This document shows, in pieces, positions 32,297-40,286 of a stretch of DNA of 64,000 nt. Under the pieces are notes generated by a model. It searched no databases and was not told the origin of the DNA. It saw only the letters and a program-made list of their open reading frames with translations. Each line of letters opens with the position of its first letter. The first letter of the stretch is position 1. The position numbers and the translations under genes were made by a program. The stretch is from an uncultured Treponema sp. (lineage in GTDB: Bacteria > Spirochaetota > Spirochaetia > Treponematales > Treponemataceae), in NCBI GenBank assembly GCA_946411505.1, contig CAMKEG010000003.1, positions 124,001-188,000 of the forward strand, written 5' to 3'.

Positions 32297-33070
32297 TTAT
32301 TTTATTTCAAAAATTTTCATACTTTTAATTTTTCCGTCGGGGTAATATGTGTATTCGTATTTTAATTCTTCGGCCGGCCCGCCGCTGATGTAATTTTTTT
32401 CCCGCTCAAGATAATTGTTCGCGTTGTAGAAATACTCGCTTTTTAGAATGCCGTTGAGAAGCCTTTTTGTCCTTTTGTTGGCGGAATTGTATTCAAATTT
32501 TTCTTCTGTCGCCGCTTTTCCGATTTTTTGCTTTTGCAAAACAAGGTTGTCGTTGGAGTCGTAGAAAAAAGTCGCGGTCGCCTCGTCGCCTAAAAGCGCC
32601 CGCCTTTCTTTGACTTTTCTTCCTGCGGAATCGTAATCGTACCAGCGTTCCATTCCGTTGGAATCTTTTTCGTGAATCAAAAGATTTTTTTCGTTGTATT
32701 CAAAGGTCACTGTGTTGCCGCTTGAAAATTCCTTTAAAATCAAATTGCCCTTTGAGTCGTATTTAAAATTGCAGGAAAACAAGTCGCCCAGTTGCGTCTT
32801 GTAGGAAAGCGCGTTCCCATTTGAATCGTATGTGTACCAGACTTCGTCGCCGGCTGTGTTTTTATAATGCTGGAGCTTTCCAAAGGAATTGAACTCACGC
32901 CACTCCTTAAAGCCCGAGGCTTTTTCCGTGTAAGTGACGTTTCCGTTTTTGTCATACTCGGAATATTTGACGAAGATTTCTTTTGGCTCTTCCGCTTCCC
33001 ACCAGTGTTGGGCAAGGCAAGGGAAAACGCCTAAAAGCATGGCTGTCAAAAGCGCGATTGATTTTTTCAT
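32297..33070 (-). CDS. Secreted YD-repeat (RHS-like) protein
   Basis: A 257-residue exported protein with a signal peptide ending PCLAQ, followed by about eight short tyrosine/aspartate repeats of the YD type (YDKNGNVTYTEK, YDSNGNALSYKTQ, YDSKGNLILKE, YDSAGRKVKERR, YDSNDNLVLQKQK). YD repeats bind carbohydrate or form shells in RHS/teneurin proteins; a small stand-alone set like this is probably a surface protein. It is the last member of the accessory block. The start is set to the second Met, in front of the signal peptide. No specific function is recognised. Confidence 0.7.
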   Translation of the reverse strand: MKKSIALLTAMLLGVFPCLAQHWWEAEEPKEIFVKYSEYDKNGNVTYTEKASGFKEWREFNSFGKLQHYKNTAGDEVWYTYDSNGNALSYKTQLGDLFSCNFKYDSKGNLILKEFSSGNTVTFEYNEKNLLIHEKDSNGMERWYDYDSAGRKVKERRALLGDEATATFFYDSNDNLVLQKQKIGKAATEEKFEYNSANKRTKRLLNGILKSEYFYNANNYLEREKNYISGGPAEELKYEYTYYPDGKIKSMKIFEIK

Positions 33071-33095
33071 AAAGATTTCCATGCAATTTGAGCCG

Positions 33096-33152
33096 CTAGT
33101 CGCGCTTTGCGTACCGCTCCACCGCGTTTGAAAGTTTCACCCCTTCTTCCAT
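33096..33152 (-). CDS. 18-residue mini-ORF with strong ribosome site
   Basis: An ATG at 33152 is preceded by AGGAGG at good spacing and encodes MEEGVKLSNAVERYAKRD, then TAG, 26 nt ahead of the YD-repeat gene. It may be a leader peptide or the remnant of a deleted gene; no homologue is recognised. Confidence 0.35.
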   Translation of the reverse strand: MEEGVKLSNAVERYAKRD

Positions 33153-33218
33153 AACCAATCCTCCTGTCAGAAAATTATATAAAAAAAATTAAACAAGGAA
33201 AAGCGCAAGTCCGATATT

Positions 33219-33743
33219 TTACATCGGCAGCTCCGCCACGAGCCAGTCGCCGTTTTCGTCCTGCGTCATCGCAACTTGGTCTTCACCCTCGTCTGATTCC
33301 CCCTGATAAGAAGCGGCAATGTTCACCGTGTATAACGCCCTCCCGTCGCCGTTGGACTTGAAAGATGAGGGATTGATTGTAACTCGGACTGAATCAACTT
33401 TCCCATAGAAGCCTTCCCATGCTTCATTCATCGCGGCTATTCCTTCGTCAAACGAAGAGCCTGGGAAACTATAATGCGCGATTAAATCATGCCATTCTTC
33501 GCCCTTGGAAAAATAACTGACGAAGAACGAAACGAGGACAGAAGTCGGGTCTTTTCTGTCGGTCTGTGACAGGATTTTTGCATTGTCAAGAACTTCCTCT
33601 TCAGAAACTGCGGCAACTTCGCTTCCTCTTCTTGAGACAATGAAAGACTTATTGTCATTCGCCGTTTTCAGATTTCTGTTTTCCGCAAACGCAAGCGACG
33701 ACAGCGCAACCGCCGCCGCCAGAATCAGAAATATCTTTTTCAT
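33219..33743 (-). CDS. Small secreted protein, unknown (NTF2/DUF4878-like)
   Basis: A 174-residue exported protein: signal peptide ending AFA, a linker, then a segment (about 65-170) with helix-then-sheet order and VLVSFFVSYFSKGEEWHDLI...VDSVRVTINPSSF...GRALYTVNIAASYQG...WLVAELPM, which recalls NTF2-like DUF4878 lipoproteins. An AAGGAAGGA ribosome site precedes the ATG. It follows the 34817 lipoprotein by 15 nt and is probably co-transcribed. Function unknown. Confidence 0.6.
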   Translation of the reverse strand: MKKIFLILAAAVALSSLAFAENRNLKTANDNKSFIVSRRGSEVAAVSEEEVLDNAKILSQTDRKDPTSVLVSFFVSYFSKGEEWHDLIAHYSFPGSSFDEGIAAMNEAWEGFYGKVDSVRVTINPSSFKSNGDGRALYTVNIAASYQGESDEGEDQVAMTQDENGDWLVAELPM

Positions 33744-33758
33744 AGTCCTTCCTTTCTG

Positions 33759-34817
33759 TTACCGTAATCCCATAATACCCATAAACGCGGCGTATGAGCG
33801 TATCCGCTCCAGTGAGGCGGTGTCATCGATGACGATTTTTTTTGCGAGGTTTCTTTTTTCTTCTTCGGGCAGATTCCATCGGTCGGGGGCATCTGGTGTT
33901 TTTACAAGATAGTCGATTTCAAGCGATTTTGTCGTTGTGAACACCGCTTCAAGATAGTTGGGCATTTGTATGGTTTCCGAGTAAACATCTCCGTCCTTTG
34001 CAATGTCATCGTCACAGAAAAACGCTCCTTCTATGCTGTCCAGAGTCGCGCCGTAAGAATCTTCATACTCATCGGTCTTGAAACAAAAATAGGCGTAGTC
34101 GAAGAGCGTTTCCGCCTCAAACCTCATGAAATATCTGCCCTGCGCCGGATTATATTGCCACCAGACCGCCACATTCTCATCTTTGCAAAGGCAAAAGCGG
34201 AGGGAATCTTCCATGGAGGAAAGTATGTCATCATCTGAAAGCGCGGCTTTGCTTCCGTCCGCAAATATAATCCTGATAGTTTTATTCCGTATTGTCTCCG
34301 TCCACCCCGAAACTTCTACAGGATTTTCGATAGAAAATGTACAGGCGGCATAAGGGCTGATTTCATGCGAAAGGCTTTCTGATATGGAAAAAAGTTCCCT
34401 GTCGTTTTCATCAAAGACCGTATAGAAAAAATCCATTTCCTTTATGGTTTTTTCTGTAATATTACAGAGCACTATGCTGACATCCTCACCGTACAGTTCA
34501 AAGGTATTTACGGCGACAGGCGTTGCCATGCCTTTATGGACGGCTCTGAAAACAGCTTTTTCGTCTTCCGTGTCATAGAGGTGAAGGTATTTAATTCCCG
34601 TTTCCGTGTGTTCCTCCGCCTCAGCCGTCTGCGCAAACGCGGAAATTTGCTCCGTCTGTACGGTCTGCTCGCTTTCAGTAATTTGCTCCGCCTGTGCGGA
34701 CTGCTCCGCCGCTTCGACCTGCGCGCTTTGTGGCGCGGGCTTCTTATTGCACGAGCCGAGCGCGAGAATGAGCGCGAACGGCAGAAGCGGGCAGATTTTG
34801 GCTAGTCGATGGGTCAT
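33759..34817 (-). CDS. Lipoprotein of unknown function with Glu/Gln repeat
   Basis: A 352-residue lipoprotein with lipobox ALGSC, then a repetitive Glu/Gln/Ala stretch (residues about 30-70, units such as AEQSAQAEQ and SEQTVQTEQ), then a beta-rich body (VSIVLCNITEKTIKEMDFFY, CTFSIENPVEVSGW) that looks like an immunoglobulin-type fold. The DNA of the signal peptide is nearly identical over 38 bp to that of the 37088 gene. Leu is mostly CTG/CTC here, unlike the TTG/CTT of core genes. It follows the ATPase gene by 23 nt. The start is set by GGAGGA. Confidence 0.62.
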   Translation of the reverse strand: MTHRLAKICPLLPFALILALGSCNKKPAPQSAQVEAAEQSAQAEQITESEQTVQTEQISAFAQTAEAEEHTETGIKYLHLYDTEDEKAVFRAVHKGMATPVAVNTFELYGEDVSIVLCNITEKTIKEMDFFYTVFDENDRELFSISESLSHEISPYAACTFSIENPVEVSGWTETIRNKTIRIIFADGSKAALSDDDILSSMEDSLRFCLCKDENVAVWWQYNPAQGRYFMRFEAETLFDYAYFCFKTDEYEDSYGATLDSIEGAFFCDDDIAKDGDVYSETIQMPNYLEAVFTTTKSLEIDYLVKTPDAPDRWNLPEEEKRNLAKKIVIDDTASLERIRSYAAFMGIMGLR

Positions 34818-34840
34818 TTTGATTCCTCCACCATTATATA

Positions 34841-36148
34841 TCACTTGATAAATCTCAGCAAAAAATCAAGCGCGCCGATGACTGTGAAGCCGTTCTCGTC
34901 AAGCGTTTCTTTTATGTTCTGGTTTGTCACGATGATTTTCCGAACCTGGTCGTTCAGCAGCAGAAAGGGACGGACTTCCCGCGCCCGTGTCTCCGCGTCT
35001 GACATGCTGGCGCAAACCTGAATGTAGAACAAATTCGTTCCACGCTTGGCAAAAAAATCGATCTCGTTTGTCTTGCGCGCTGACTTTCCGTTTTTGTCCT
35101 TGCCTACGGTGTCGAAAGTTCCCACATTCACCGTGTAGCCGTTGTAAACAAGCTCGTTGTACACGATGTTTTCAAGCATCTGTCCTTCGTCGGGGAAGGC
35201 AAAGTTAAGCCGCGCGTTGCGGAGTCCAGTGTCAATAAAATAATATTTTCTGAGCGCGCCGATTTCGCTCCTGCCCTTCAGGTCGTAGCGCTTCGCCTCC
35301 CTAATCAGAAAGGAATCGACAAAAAAACCAAGGTATTTTTCCACCGTCAGCTTGTTGATGTTTTCTTTTTTTACCGTTTTGAAGGTGTTCGCGATTTTTT
35401 CAGCGTTCATAAGTTGGCCTGTCAATGAGCTTATGAGGTTGCACAGTTCATCAAGGGAAGAAGTTTTTTTCAGCTTGTTGCGCTCGATTATGTCCTTGAA
35501 ATAGGTCATCTCAAAAAGATTCCGGAGGTAGTCTTTTTTTTCGTCATCACTTTTCAAGACAGCAAGGGGAAGCCCGCCGAACTGCATGTATTCAAGCAGG
35601 GCGTCTGCCTCTGAGCCGCCTTTGTATTCGGAAAACTCCTCAAAGGAAAGGGGCAGAAGCTGGATGTTCACGGCCTTGTCGCGGAATTCGGTGATGATGT
35701 CCGTTGAAAGCATCTTTGAATTTGAGCCGGTCACATACAGGTCGATGTTTTTTTCTCTGGAAAGCCCCAGGATGACATCGACAAAGGTTATAACCTGCTC
35801 ATCGTCTTTTTTTGCGAGGACATGACTTCCGCCAGTCAGCGCGGGGTTGACAATCGGAAAGGTTTTCTGAACCTCGTCCAAAAAAACATAGCATTTTTCT
35901 TTTCCTGCGCAGAATTTTCGGACATGCTCGCCGAGAGCAATCGGATCGCGGAACAAGATGTTCCTGTCATCGTCAAGCTCAAGAATCAAAATATTGTTTT
36001 CGTCCACGGAGCTTTCAAGCAGGTATGCCTTGTATATTTCTTTGAGGAGGTAGGATTTTCCGCACCGCCTGATTCCCGTAATCACCTTGGGAAAGCCGTT
36101 GTCGCGGTTATTGATTAAGAGATTCAGGTATTTATTGCGCCGTATCAT
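34841..36148 (-). CDS. AAA_14/DUF4143-type ATPase
   Basis: A 435-residue ATPase of a family often found in mobile or accessory DNA. N-terminal AAA domain: Walker A GIRRCGKSYL, Walker B CYVFLDEVQ, sensor VTGSNSKM. C-terminal DUF4143 domain (from about residue 195, FKDIIERNKLKK...KYYFIDTGLRNA) ends with a nuclease-like EIDFFAKRG...FYIQV segment. Substrate unknown. Start 36148 (after AAAGGTGA) is favoured because the promoter predicts transcription from near 36184, inside a longer frame beginning at 36187. Two palindromes flank the promoter, suggesting tight control. Codon use (CTG, CTC, AGG) differs from core genes, consistent with transfer. Confidence 0.8.
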   Translation of the reverse strand: MIRRNKYLNLLINNRDNGFPKVITGIRRCGKSYLLKEIYKAYLLESSVDENNILILELDDDRNILFRDPIALGEHVRKFCAGKEKCYVFLDEVQKTFPIVNPALTGGSHVLAKKDDEQVITFVDVILGLSREKNIDLYVTGSNSKMLSTDIITEFRDKAVNIQLLPLSFEEFSEYKGGSEADALLEYMQFGGLPLAVLKSDDEKKDYLRNLFEMTYFKDIIERNKLKKTSSLDELCNLISSLTGQLMNAEKIANTFKTVKKENINKLTVEKYLGFFVDSFLIREAKRYDLKGRSEIGALRKYYFIDTGLRNARLNFAFPDEGQMLENIVYNELVYNGYTVNVGTFDTVGKDKNGKSARKTNEIDFFAKRGTNLFYIQVCASMSDAETRAREVRPFLLLNDQVRKIIVTNQNIKETLDENGFTVIGALDFLLRFIK

Positions 36149-36162
36149 AAAATCACCTTTTT

Positions 36163-36176
36163 TGTAGAATTCTACA
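36163..36176. promoter_or_regulatory. Operator-like palindrome 1 (ATPase gene)
   Basis: Perfect 14-bp palindrome TGTAGAATTCTACA between the predicted transcription start and the ribosome site. Confidence 0.7.
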
Positions 36177-36190
36177 GTTTTTGTCATTTA

Positions 36191-36219
36191 AGTATAGCAG
36201 GAGATGCGGTAAAATGCAA
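36191..36219 (-). promoter_or_regulatory. ATPase gene promoter
   Basis: Minus-strand TTGCAT, 17-nt spacer, TATACT, lying between the two palindromes. Confidence 0.65.
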
Positions 36220-36236
36220 TATTCAGCAACTTTTTT

Positions 36237-36250
36237 TGTAGAATTCTACA
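36237..36250. promoter_or_regulatory. Operator-like palindrome 2 (ATPase gene)
   Basis: Second identical TGTAGAATTCTACA, 17 nt upstream of the -35 and 74 bp centre-to-centre from palindrome 1. Confidence 0.7.
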
Positions 36251-36260
36251 TAAAAAGTTA

Positions 36261-36314
36261 GTGTATGTTTTCCCATTGTAGCGCATTCCGCGCGCGGTCG
36301 CTACAGGGCGGGCG
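36261..36314 (-). repeat. Leader/promoter cassette repeat, copy C
   Basis: Shares GCCCGCCCTGTAGCGACC and GCTACAATGGG-type segments (minus strand) with copies at 37095 and 37844, but lacks the GGAGG ribosome site at its 3' end. In this copy TGTAGCG can pair with CGCTACA. Confidence 0.75.
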
Positions 36315-36329
36315 GGGGCGTTCTGCCGT

Positions 36330-37088
36330 TCAGCGCGGCACCGTGAAAATGAGTTCGGCATATTCTTCCCTCTGCCAGTCGTAAAAGCCACGGAAGCGGA
36401 CGGTAACGGATTCTTCTGTCGCCGATGTGATTTCAAAGGCATCGAGCCACCAGTTTGTGCCCGAATAAGTTCCTTTTTCCCACTCACGCTCTATGTACGG
36501 CATGAGGTCGTAGTCTTTCTTTGCCGAAAGGTCGCGCAAAAACACGGTATCCGTCAGGTTATCGCCGACAGCCGTAAAATCATCGCCGTTAAGGGGCGAG
36601 TAAATCAGCAGGTTGCGCTCCGTGTCCGCCGTTCCGCCCGTGTATGCAAGGACGAGCGCGCCCGTCTCCTTTTTTATCAGGTAATGATAGTAACAGTCAA
36701 AATAGTAAGTGAGGACAAAATAGTCCTCGAAGTCGGTGTTCTCGTAGCGCGGGGCATACCTCGTTCGGTTAAGATAGCCGAGCATATTTTCAATGACCCG
36801 CACGGTGTTCCCTTTCTGCAGGCAGACACGGCAGGAACTCACCTCTTCTCCGTCCGAGCATTTCCATACCGTAGGCTCGATGATGAGCGTGTAGCCGCCC
36901 TTGAGAGCGTAAGTTTCCCGCGAAAGCCCCGTCCGCTCGTCATGCTCTATCGGCGTGATGTCCTCGCCGCACTGCGGTGTCTGGTCTATGTAGCGCAATG
37001 CGGGTTGCGCGGACGCGGGGAGCGGGACGAGGGAGAGAAGGAGCGCGAACGGCAGAAGCGAGCAGATTTTGGCTAGTCGGGCTTTCAT
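36330..37088 (-). CDS. Secreted protein of unknown function
   Basis: A 252-residue exported protein with a signal peptide ending ASAQ. The mature part is beta-rich (GGYTLIIEPTVWKCSDGEE, YFVLTYYFDCYYHYLIKKE, ITSATEESVTVRFRGFYDW) with an Asp/Tyr-rich surface pattern; no catalytic motif. The start is placed at the Met directly before the signal peptide, behind GGAGGA; an upstream in-frame start reads through the leader cassette and is rejected. CTC/CTG leucine codons in the signal peptide differ from core genes. Confidence 0.62.
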   Translation of the reverse strand: MKARLAKICSLLPFALLLSLVPLPASAQPALRYIDQTPQCGEDITPIEHDERTGLSRETYALKGGYTLIIEPTVWKCSDGEEVSSCRVCLQKGNTVRVIENMLGYLNRTRYAPRYENTDFEDYFVLTYYFDCYYHYLIKKETGALVLAYTGGTADTERNLLIYSPLNGDDFTAVGDNLTDTVFLRDLSAKKDYDLMPYIEREWEKGTYSGTNWWLDAFEITSATEESVTVRFRGFYDWQREEYAELIFTVPR

Positions 37089-37094
37089 TGTGGG

Positions 37095-37152
37095 TTCCTC
37101 CGTGTGTTTCCCCCATTGTACCACATTCCGCGCGGTCGCTACAGGGCGGGCG
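37095..37152 (-). repeat. Leader/promoter cassette repeat, copy B
   Basis: A 58-bp unit: on the minus strand it starts with the last codons (Pro-Ala-Leu-stop) of the 37139 gene, carries an extended TGGTACAAT -10-like box (37120-37115) and ends with the GGAGGAA ribosome site of the 37088 gene. Confidence 0.8.
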
Positions 37153-37837
37153 TTTCATCTTCTGTTAAGATAAAAAACTTTGCAATTTCCTCGGATTCTT
37201 TTTTTGTCACCAAAGATTTTTCCTCAAGTTTCCGCAGCTCCATTTTCCCGTCATGTATTCTGCATGAATATTGGCTTTCGCTGTCGGCTAAGAACAATTC
37301 GGGGAGTATGTCATACTCATAAAATCCTATGGAATGCAAAAACTTGTATTCCTCACCCTGAATTTCTATTTTATTATATGAGGTTATTTTTATGTCCTTG
37401 TAGCCAGCGAACATTATGTTCAGCACAAAAGGTGTCATTGCCCTGTAGTAATCAGGGGAATCCGAAATCCGCACATATTTTTTCCCCTCATAAGTCAGAA
37501 CCATCTCATCGCCGTCACTCTCAAAAACGAAGTTTTCCACATATTCTTTTCGGTAAGCGTATTGGTCATAATAATCGTCGTTGGCATACACAATATTCTT
37601 TTCGACGGCTATTATATGGTTTCCGTTCGGCTCGCTTCTCATGGCTTTTACATACGACTTTGTGGTGCACAATGTGTCGATGAATTCCTTCGGAAGATAT
37701 GTTCCGACATATTGTTCTTCCATTTCCACTGCCCACAATGAATTGTCATAAGCGGGAGTGTTTTTCTTCTTCTCGCACGAGCCGAGCGCGACAAGAAGCG
37801 CGAATAGTGCCGTAATTAGTAAAACTGTCTTTTTCAT
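37139..37837 (-). CDS. Lipoprotein of unknown function
   Basis: A 232-residue lipoprotein with lipobox ALGSC. The mature part contains an acidic beta-rich domain (EYVENFVFESDGDEMVLTYE, KKYVRISDSPDYYRAMTPFV) and an NKIEIQGEEYKFLHSIGFYE segment. Its last codons (TPAL) are supplied by copy B of the leader repeat, and its own leader is copy A. No known family recognised. Confidence 0.62.
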   Translation of the reverse strand: MKKTVLLITALFALLVALGSCEKKKNTPAYDNSLWAVEMEEQYVGTYLPKEFIDTLCTTKSYVKAMRSEPNGNHIIAVEKNIVYANDDYYDQYAYRKEYVENFVFESDGDEMVLTYEGKKYVRISDSPDYYRAMTPFVLNIMFAGYKDIKITSYNKIEIQGEEYKFLHSIGFYEYDILPELFLADSESQYSCRIHDGKMELRKLEEKSLVTKKESEEIAKFFILTEDETPAL

Positions 37838-37843
37838 TCCGTG

Positions 37844-37901
37844 TTCCTCCGTGTGTTTCCCCCAGTGTGCCACATTTCGCGCGGTCGCTACAGGGCGGGC
37901 G
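37844..37901 (-). repeat. Leader/promoter cassette repeat, copy A
   Basis: A 58-bp copy with a few substitutions relative to copy B; the -10-like box reads CACACT here, so promoter activity may be lost. It also supplies the final Pro-Ala-Leu-stop of the 37888 gene. Confidence 0.8.
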
Positions 37902-38283
37902 GGGTGCGCGGTGTCTTGCAGATACGGAAAATGGCAAGAATATTCAGCACAAAAAGTATAGTCTGAATGAGCCAGCCGATGCTTGTGAAATATTCATAAA
38001 AAGGCGGAAGGTCATTTTCATCACTCCAAAAGCACTTTGCGCTGGGGTTGTCCGCAAATCTCTCCGTATAATACGGATATGGAATATTCGGAATGAAATT
38101 TTTCTCAAAAAAATTAAAGCTTGGTTCTGCGGTTGCATCAAGAATGTAATACACTAAGTTAGTCGGGTCATCTTTAAAAACCATTCCGAAAGTAAAAAAC
38201 TTCCAGTACACGGAAAGTCCCCAAACTGGTGCAATAATCATAAATAAAAGCAAGGCCAGCGCAAGCGCGATTGCTTTTTTCAT
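37888..38283 (-). CDS. Small two-helix membrane protein, unknown
   Basis: A 131-residue protein with an N-terminal helix (residues 4-25), a polar, Pro/Asp/Tyr-rich external loop (about 30-95) and a second helix (about 98-120). Its final residues (PPAL) come from copy A of the leader repeat. The ATG overlaps the stop of the 38280 gene (ATGA), so translation is coupled. No family recognised. Confidence 0.6.
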   Translation of the reverse strand: MKKAIALALALLLFMIIAPVWGLSVYWKFFTFGMVFKDDPTNLVYYILDATAEPSFNFFEKNFIPNIPYPYYTERFADNPSAKCFWSDENDLPPFYEYFTSIGWLIQTILFVLNILAIFRICKTPRTPPAL

Positions 38284-40286
38284 TTTGAATCCTCCGTTTT
38301 ATAAATTGTTTTTAAATATTCTTCGTATTCCAGGTTGTCGCGAAAAACTCGGTGCGAGAGAATTTCTCCGCTGTCGGAAAAGCGCCAGGCCTCGTATTGG
38401 TTTTTAAATTGCTCGTCGCCGTAAAGGCATAGGACGCTTTTTGGCGCGGAGTAAAATCGGACGCGAAGGGAAGAGTAGTCAGGCCACGCGTTTATCGTGA
38501 ACAAATGGGAAAGACGGCCTCCGTCCAAAAGATAAGCGTTTTTGTTCGCTACGATAAAGCGGTCAAAGTTTTTGAAGACGCAAAGCTCCCGGTTTACGAT
38601 CGCAATCGGCTTGTCGCTTTCCGAAATTTCTAGTTCAAGGTTGATCTCGCTGTTAACGCTTTCTTTGTCGCCTCCGCGATTGTCAAGATTGATGTTTGCA
38701 AGTTCAATCATGTCGTCAAAGCAAACTGGCTGGACGGCAAGGTCTGTTGACTGTCCTTCTCCCGTAAAATTTTCTTCCACAAGATAAAGGTTTCCAATGT
38801 ATGATTTTCCCTTGCCTGCGGTGAACAAAGTGGCAAGAAGTGTTTTGTAGCCGGTGACAATCATTCCGCCCTGGTATACGTCCGTGTAAATCGCGTGTGG
38901 ATATTTTTTTTGAATTTCTTTAAGCGCTTCCTCATGATCTTCATGCCAGCCAAATTCTTTTACATACCAATCCGTTCGTCCGGAACTGATGTGCGCCAAA
39001 GAAAGCGAGTCAATCATGCCAATGCGGCCGTCCTCTTTTTGGACAAGAAGAAAGTTGGAGCGAATTGTTTTTTCGCCGATTTTCACAAGATGCTCAAACG
39101 GAAGGACTTTAAAGACCTTCAATCGTTCCATCGCCGCGACAGGAATCTTTTCTTTTTGGCTTGTGACGATGTGTTGGCCGCAAACGGAATAGTAGCGCTG
39201 GCCGATTGCGCCAAAGCGGATTGAATAGCCAAAAGGCGCGACGCTAAGGCTTTGTTCGTCAATGTCGAACTTTGTTTTTTCTTTAGCGAAATCCAGCGCC
39301 TCTTCAATTTGCTTGTCGCGGAATTGCAAATCCAGCTTTTGCGAGTTGTGAAAGCGCCGCTCTTTTGGCTCGTTCAATTTTTCCATTAAAATTTTCGGAG
39401 CGTATTCAATCCAGTTGTTGGCTATTTCTTCGTAGTCGGCCTTTTTGTTGGAGGAATTTTTCGCGCTTTCGATTTCCGCAAAGCCTTGCTCGCGCGCGTA
39501 GTCAAAAACATTTTTTCCAAACTTGTCTTGGACAGTCAAATCCCATTCTGTTCGCAGCGCGGCGTCAAAATAATTTTTGCAGCCGTTTTTCATCGCGCGA
39601 ATCAAGGGCGTCTCTTCGTTTTGACCCATCGGAACGTAGGGGATTTTGTCCAAGTTGTTCAACGCCGAAGCGTTTGAGTCTATGCTATCTGGAATGGTGT
39701 CCAAGTCAACCCATTTTAAGTAAACGCAAGGCTTTCCTTTAAGCCTTTCAAAGTCGTTTGTTTTTATCCTTTCTCTTGTAAGATAGTAAAAGATTCCGTT
39801 CCAAAAATCCCTTGCGTCTTCCTCTGTTTCAAATTCAACAATGTCGCAAAGCATTAAAAGCTTGTCGTTTATTTCAGAAAGCTTTTCAAATTTGATTTGC
39901 TGGATTATGTTTTTCAAGAGTTCCTTGTCTTGCAAAATAAAATCGTCAAGAAAGTCCAAAACGTTGGGCTTGAATTCCAATTCGTGAACGCCGCACCAGC
40001 CGCTCGCCAAGCCTTTTTGGGCGCGAACGTGGAAGCGCTCCCGCTCTTTGTTCCAGTCCAAAAGCTTGACGGGACTTCCGGCTGAAAGTGAGACCAAGGA
40101 ATACCAGTTGTTGTCTTCCGGCTCGACGGTTTTTAAAAGTCCGCTAGTTCCGCTAAAAACGCAATCCTTGCAGTCAAAAATGGAGCGCGGCTTTTTTGAG
40201 CAGCCTGCAAGCGCGGAGGAGAGAAGCGCCGAGGAGATAAGCGCGACAAAAAATATAATGGCCGTTTTTTTCATTCGTCTTGTCAT
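38280..40286 (-). CDS. Large lipoprotein with SH3-like and ankyrin-like segments
   Basis: A 668-residue lipoprotein; lipobox SALAGC. An SH3-like region (about 45-105: NNWYSLVSLSAGSPVKLLDW, RFHVRAQKGLASGWCGVHEL) is followed by an ankyrin-type pair (about 222-265: EETPLIRAMKNGCKNYFDAA, QDKFGKNVFDYAREQG). The C-terminal half is of unknown fold. The start at 40286 overlaps the stop of the LRR gene (TAATG); a second Met at 40274 is also possible and lies nearer the hydrophobic segment. Probably an envelope or surface protein; partner unknown. Confidence 0.65.
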   Translation of the reverse strand: MTRRMKKTAIIFFVALISSALLSSALAGCSKKPRSIFDCKDCVFSGTSGLLKTVEPEDNNWYSLVSLSAGSPVKLLDWNKERERFHVRAQKGLASGWCGVHELEFKPNVLDFLDDFILQDKELLKNIIQQIKFEKLSEINDKLLMLCDIVEFETEEDARDFWNGIFYYLTRERIKTNDFERLKGKPCVYLKWVDLDTIPDSIDSNASALNNLDKIPYVPMGQNEETPLIRAMKNGCKNYFDAALRTEWDLTVQDKFGKNVFDYAREQGFAEIESAKNSSNKKADYEEIANNWIEYAPKILMEKLNEPKERRFHNSQKLDLQFRDKQIEEALDFAKEKTKFDIDEQSLSVAPFGYSIRFGAIGQRYYSVCGQHIVTSQKEKIPVAAMERLKVFKVLPFEHLVKIGEKTIRSNFLLVQKEDGRIGMIDSLSLAHISSGRTDWYVKEFGWHEDHEEALKEIQKKYPHAIYTDVYQGGMIVTGYKTLLATLFTAGKGKSYIGNLYLVEENFTGEGQSTDLAVQPVCFDDMIELANINLDNRGGDKESVNSEINLELEISESDKPIAIVNRELCVFKNFDRFIVANKNAYLLDGGRLSHLFTINAWPDYSSLRVRFYSAPKSVLCLYGDEQFKNQYEAWRFSDSGEILSHRVFRDNLEYEEYLKTIYKTEDSK

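Noticed and set aside
36261..37901. Integron cassette array (the ~58-bp linkers as attC sites)
   Set aside because: The linkers separate single genes as in an array, but they lack GTTRRRY/RYYYAAC core sites, are only partly palindromic, and carry promoter and ribosome-site functions instead. No integrase is in the window.
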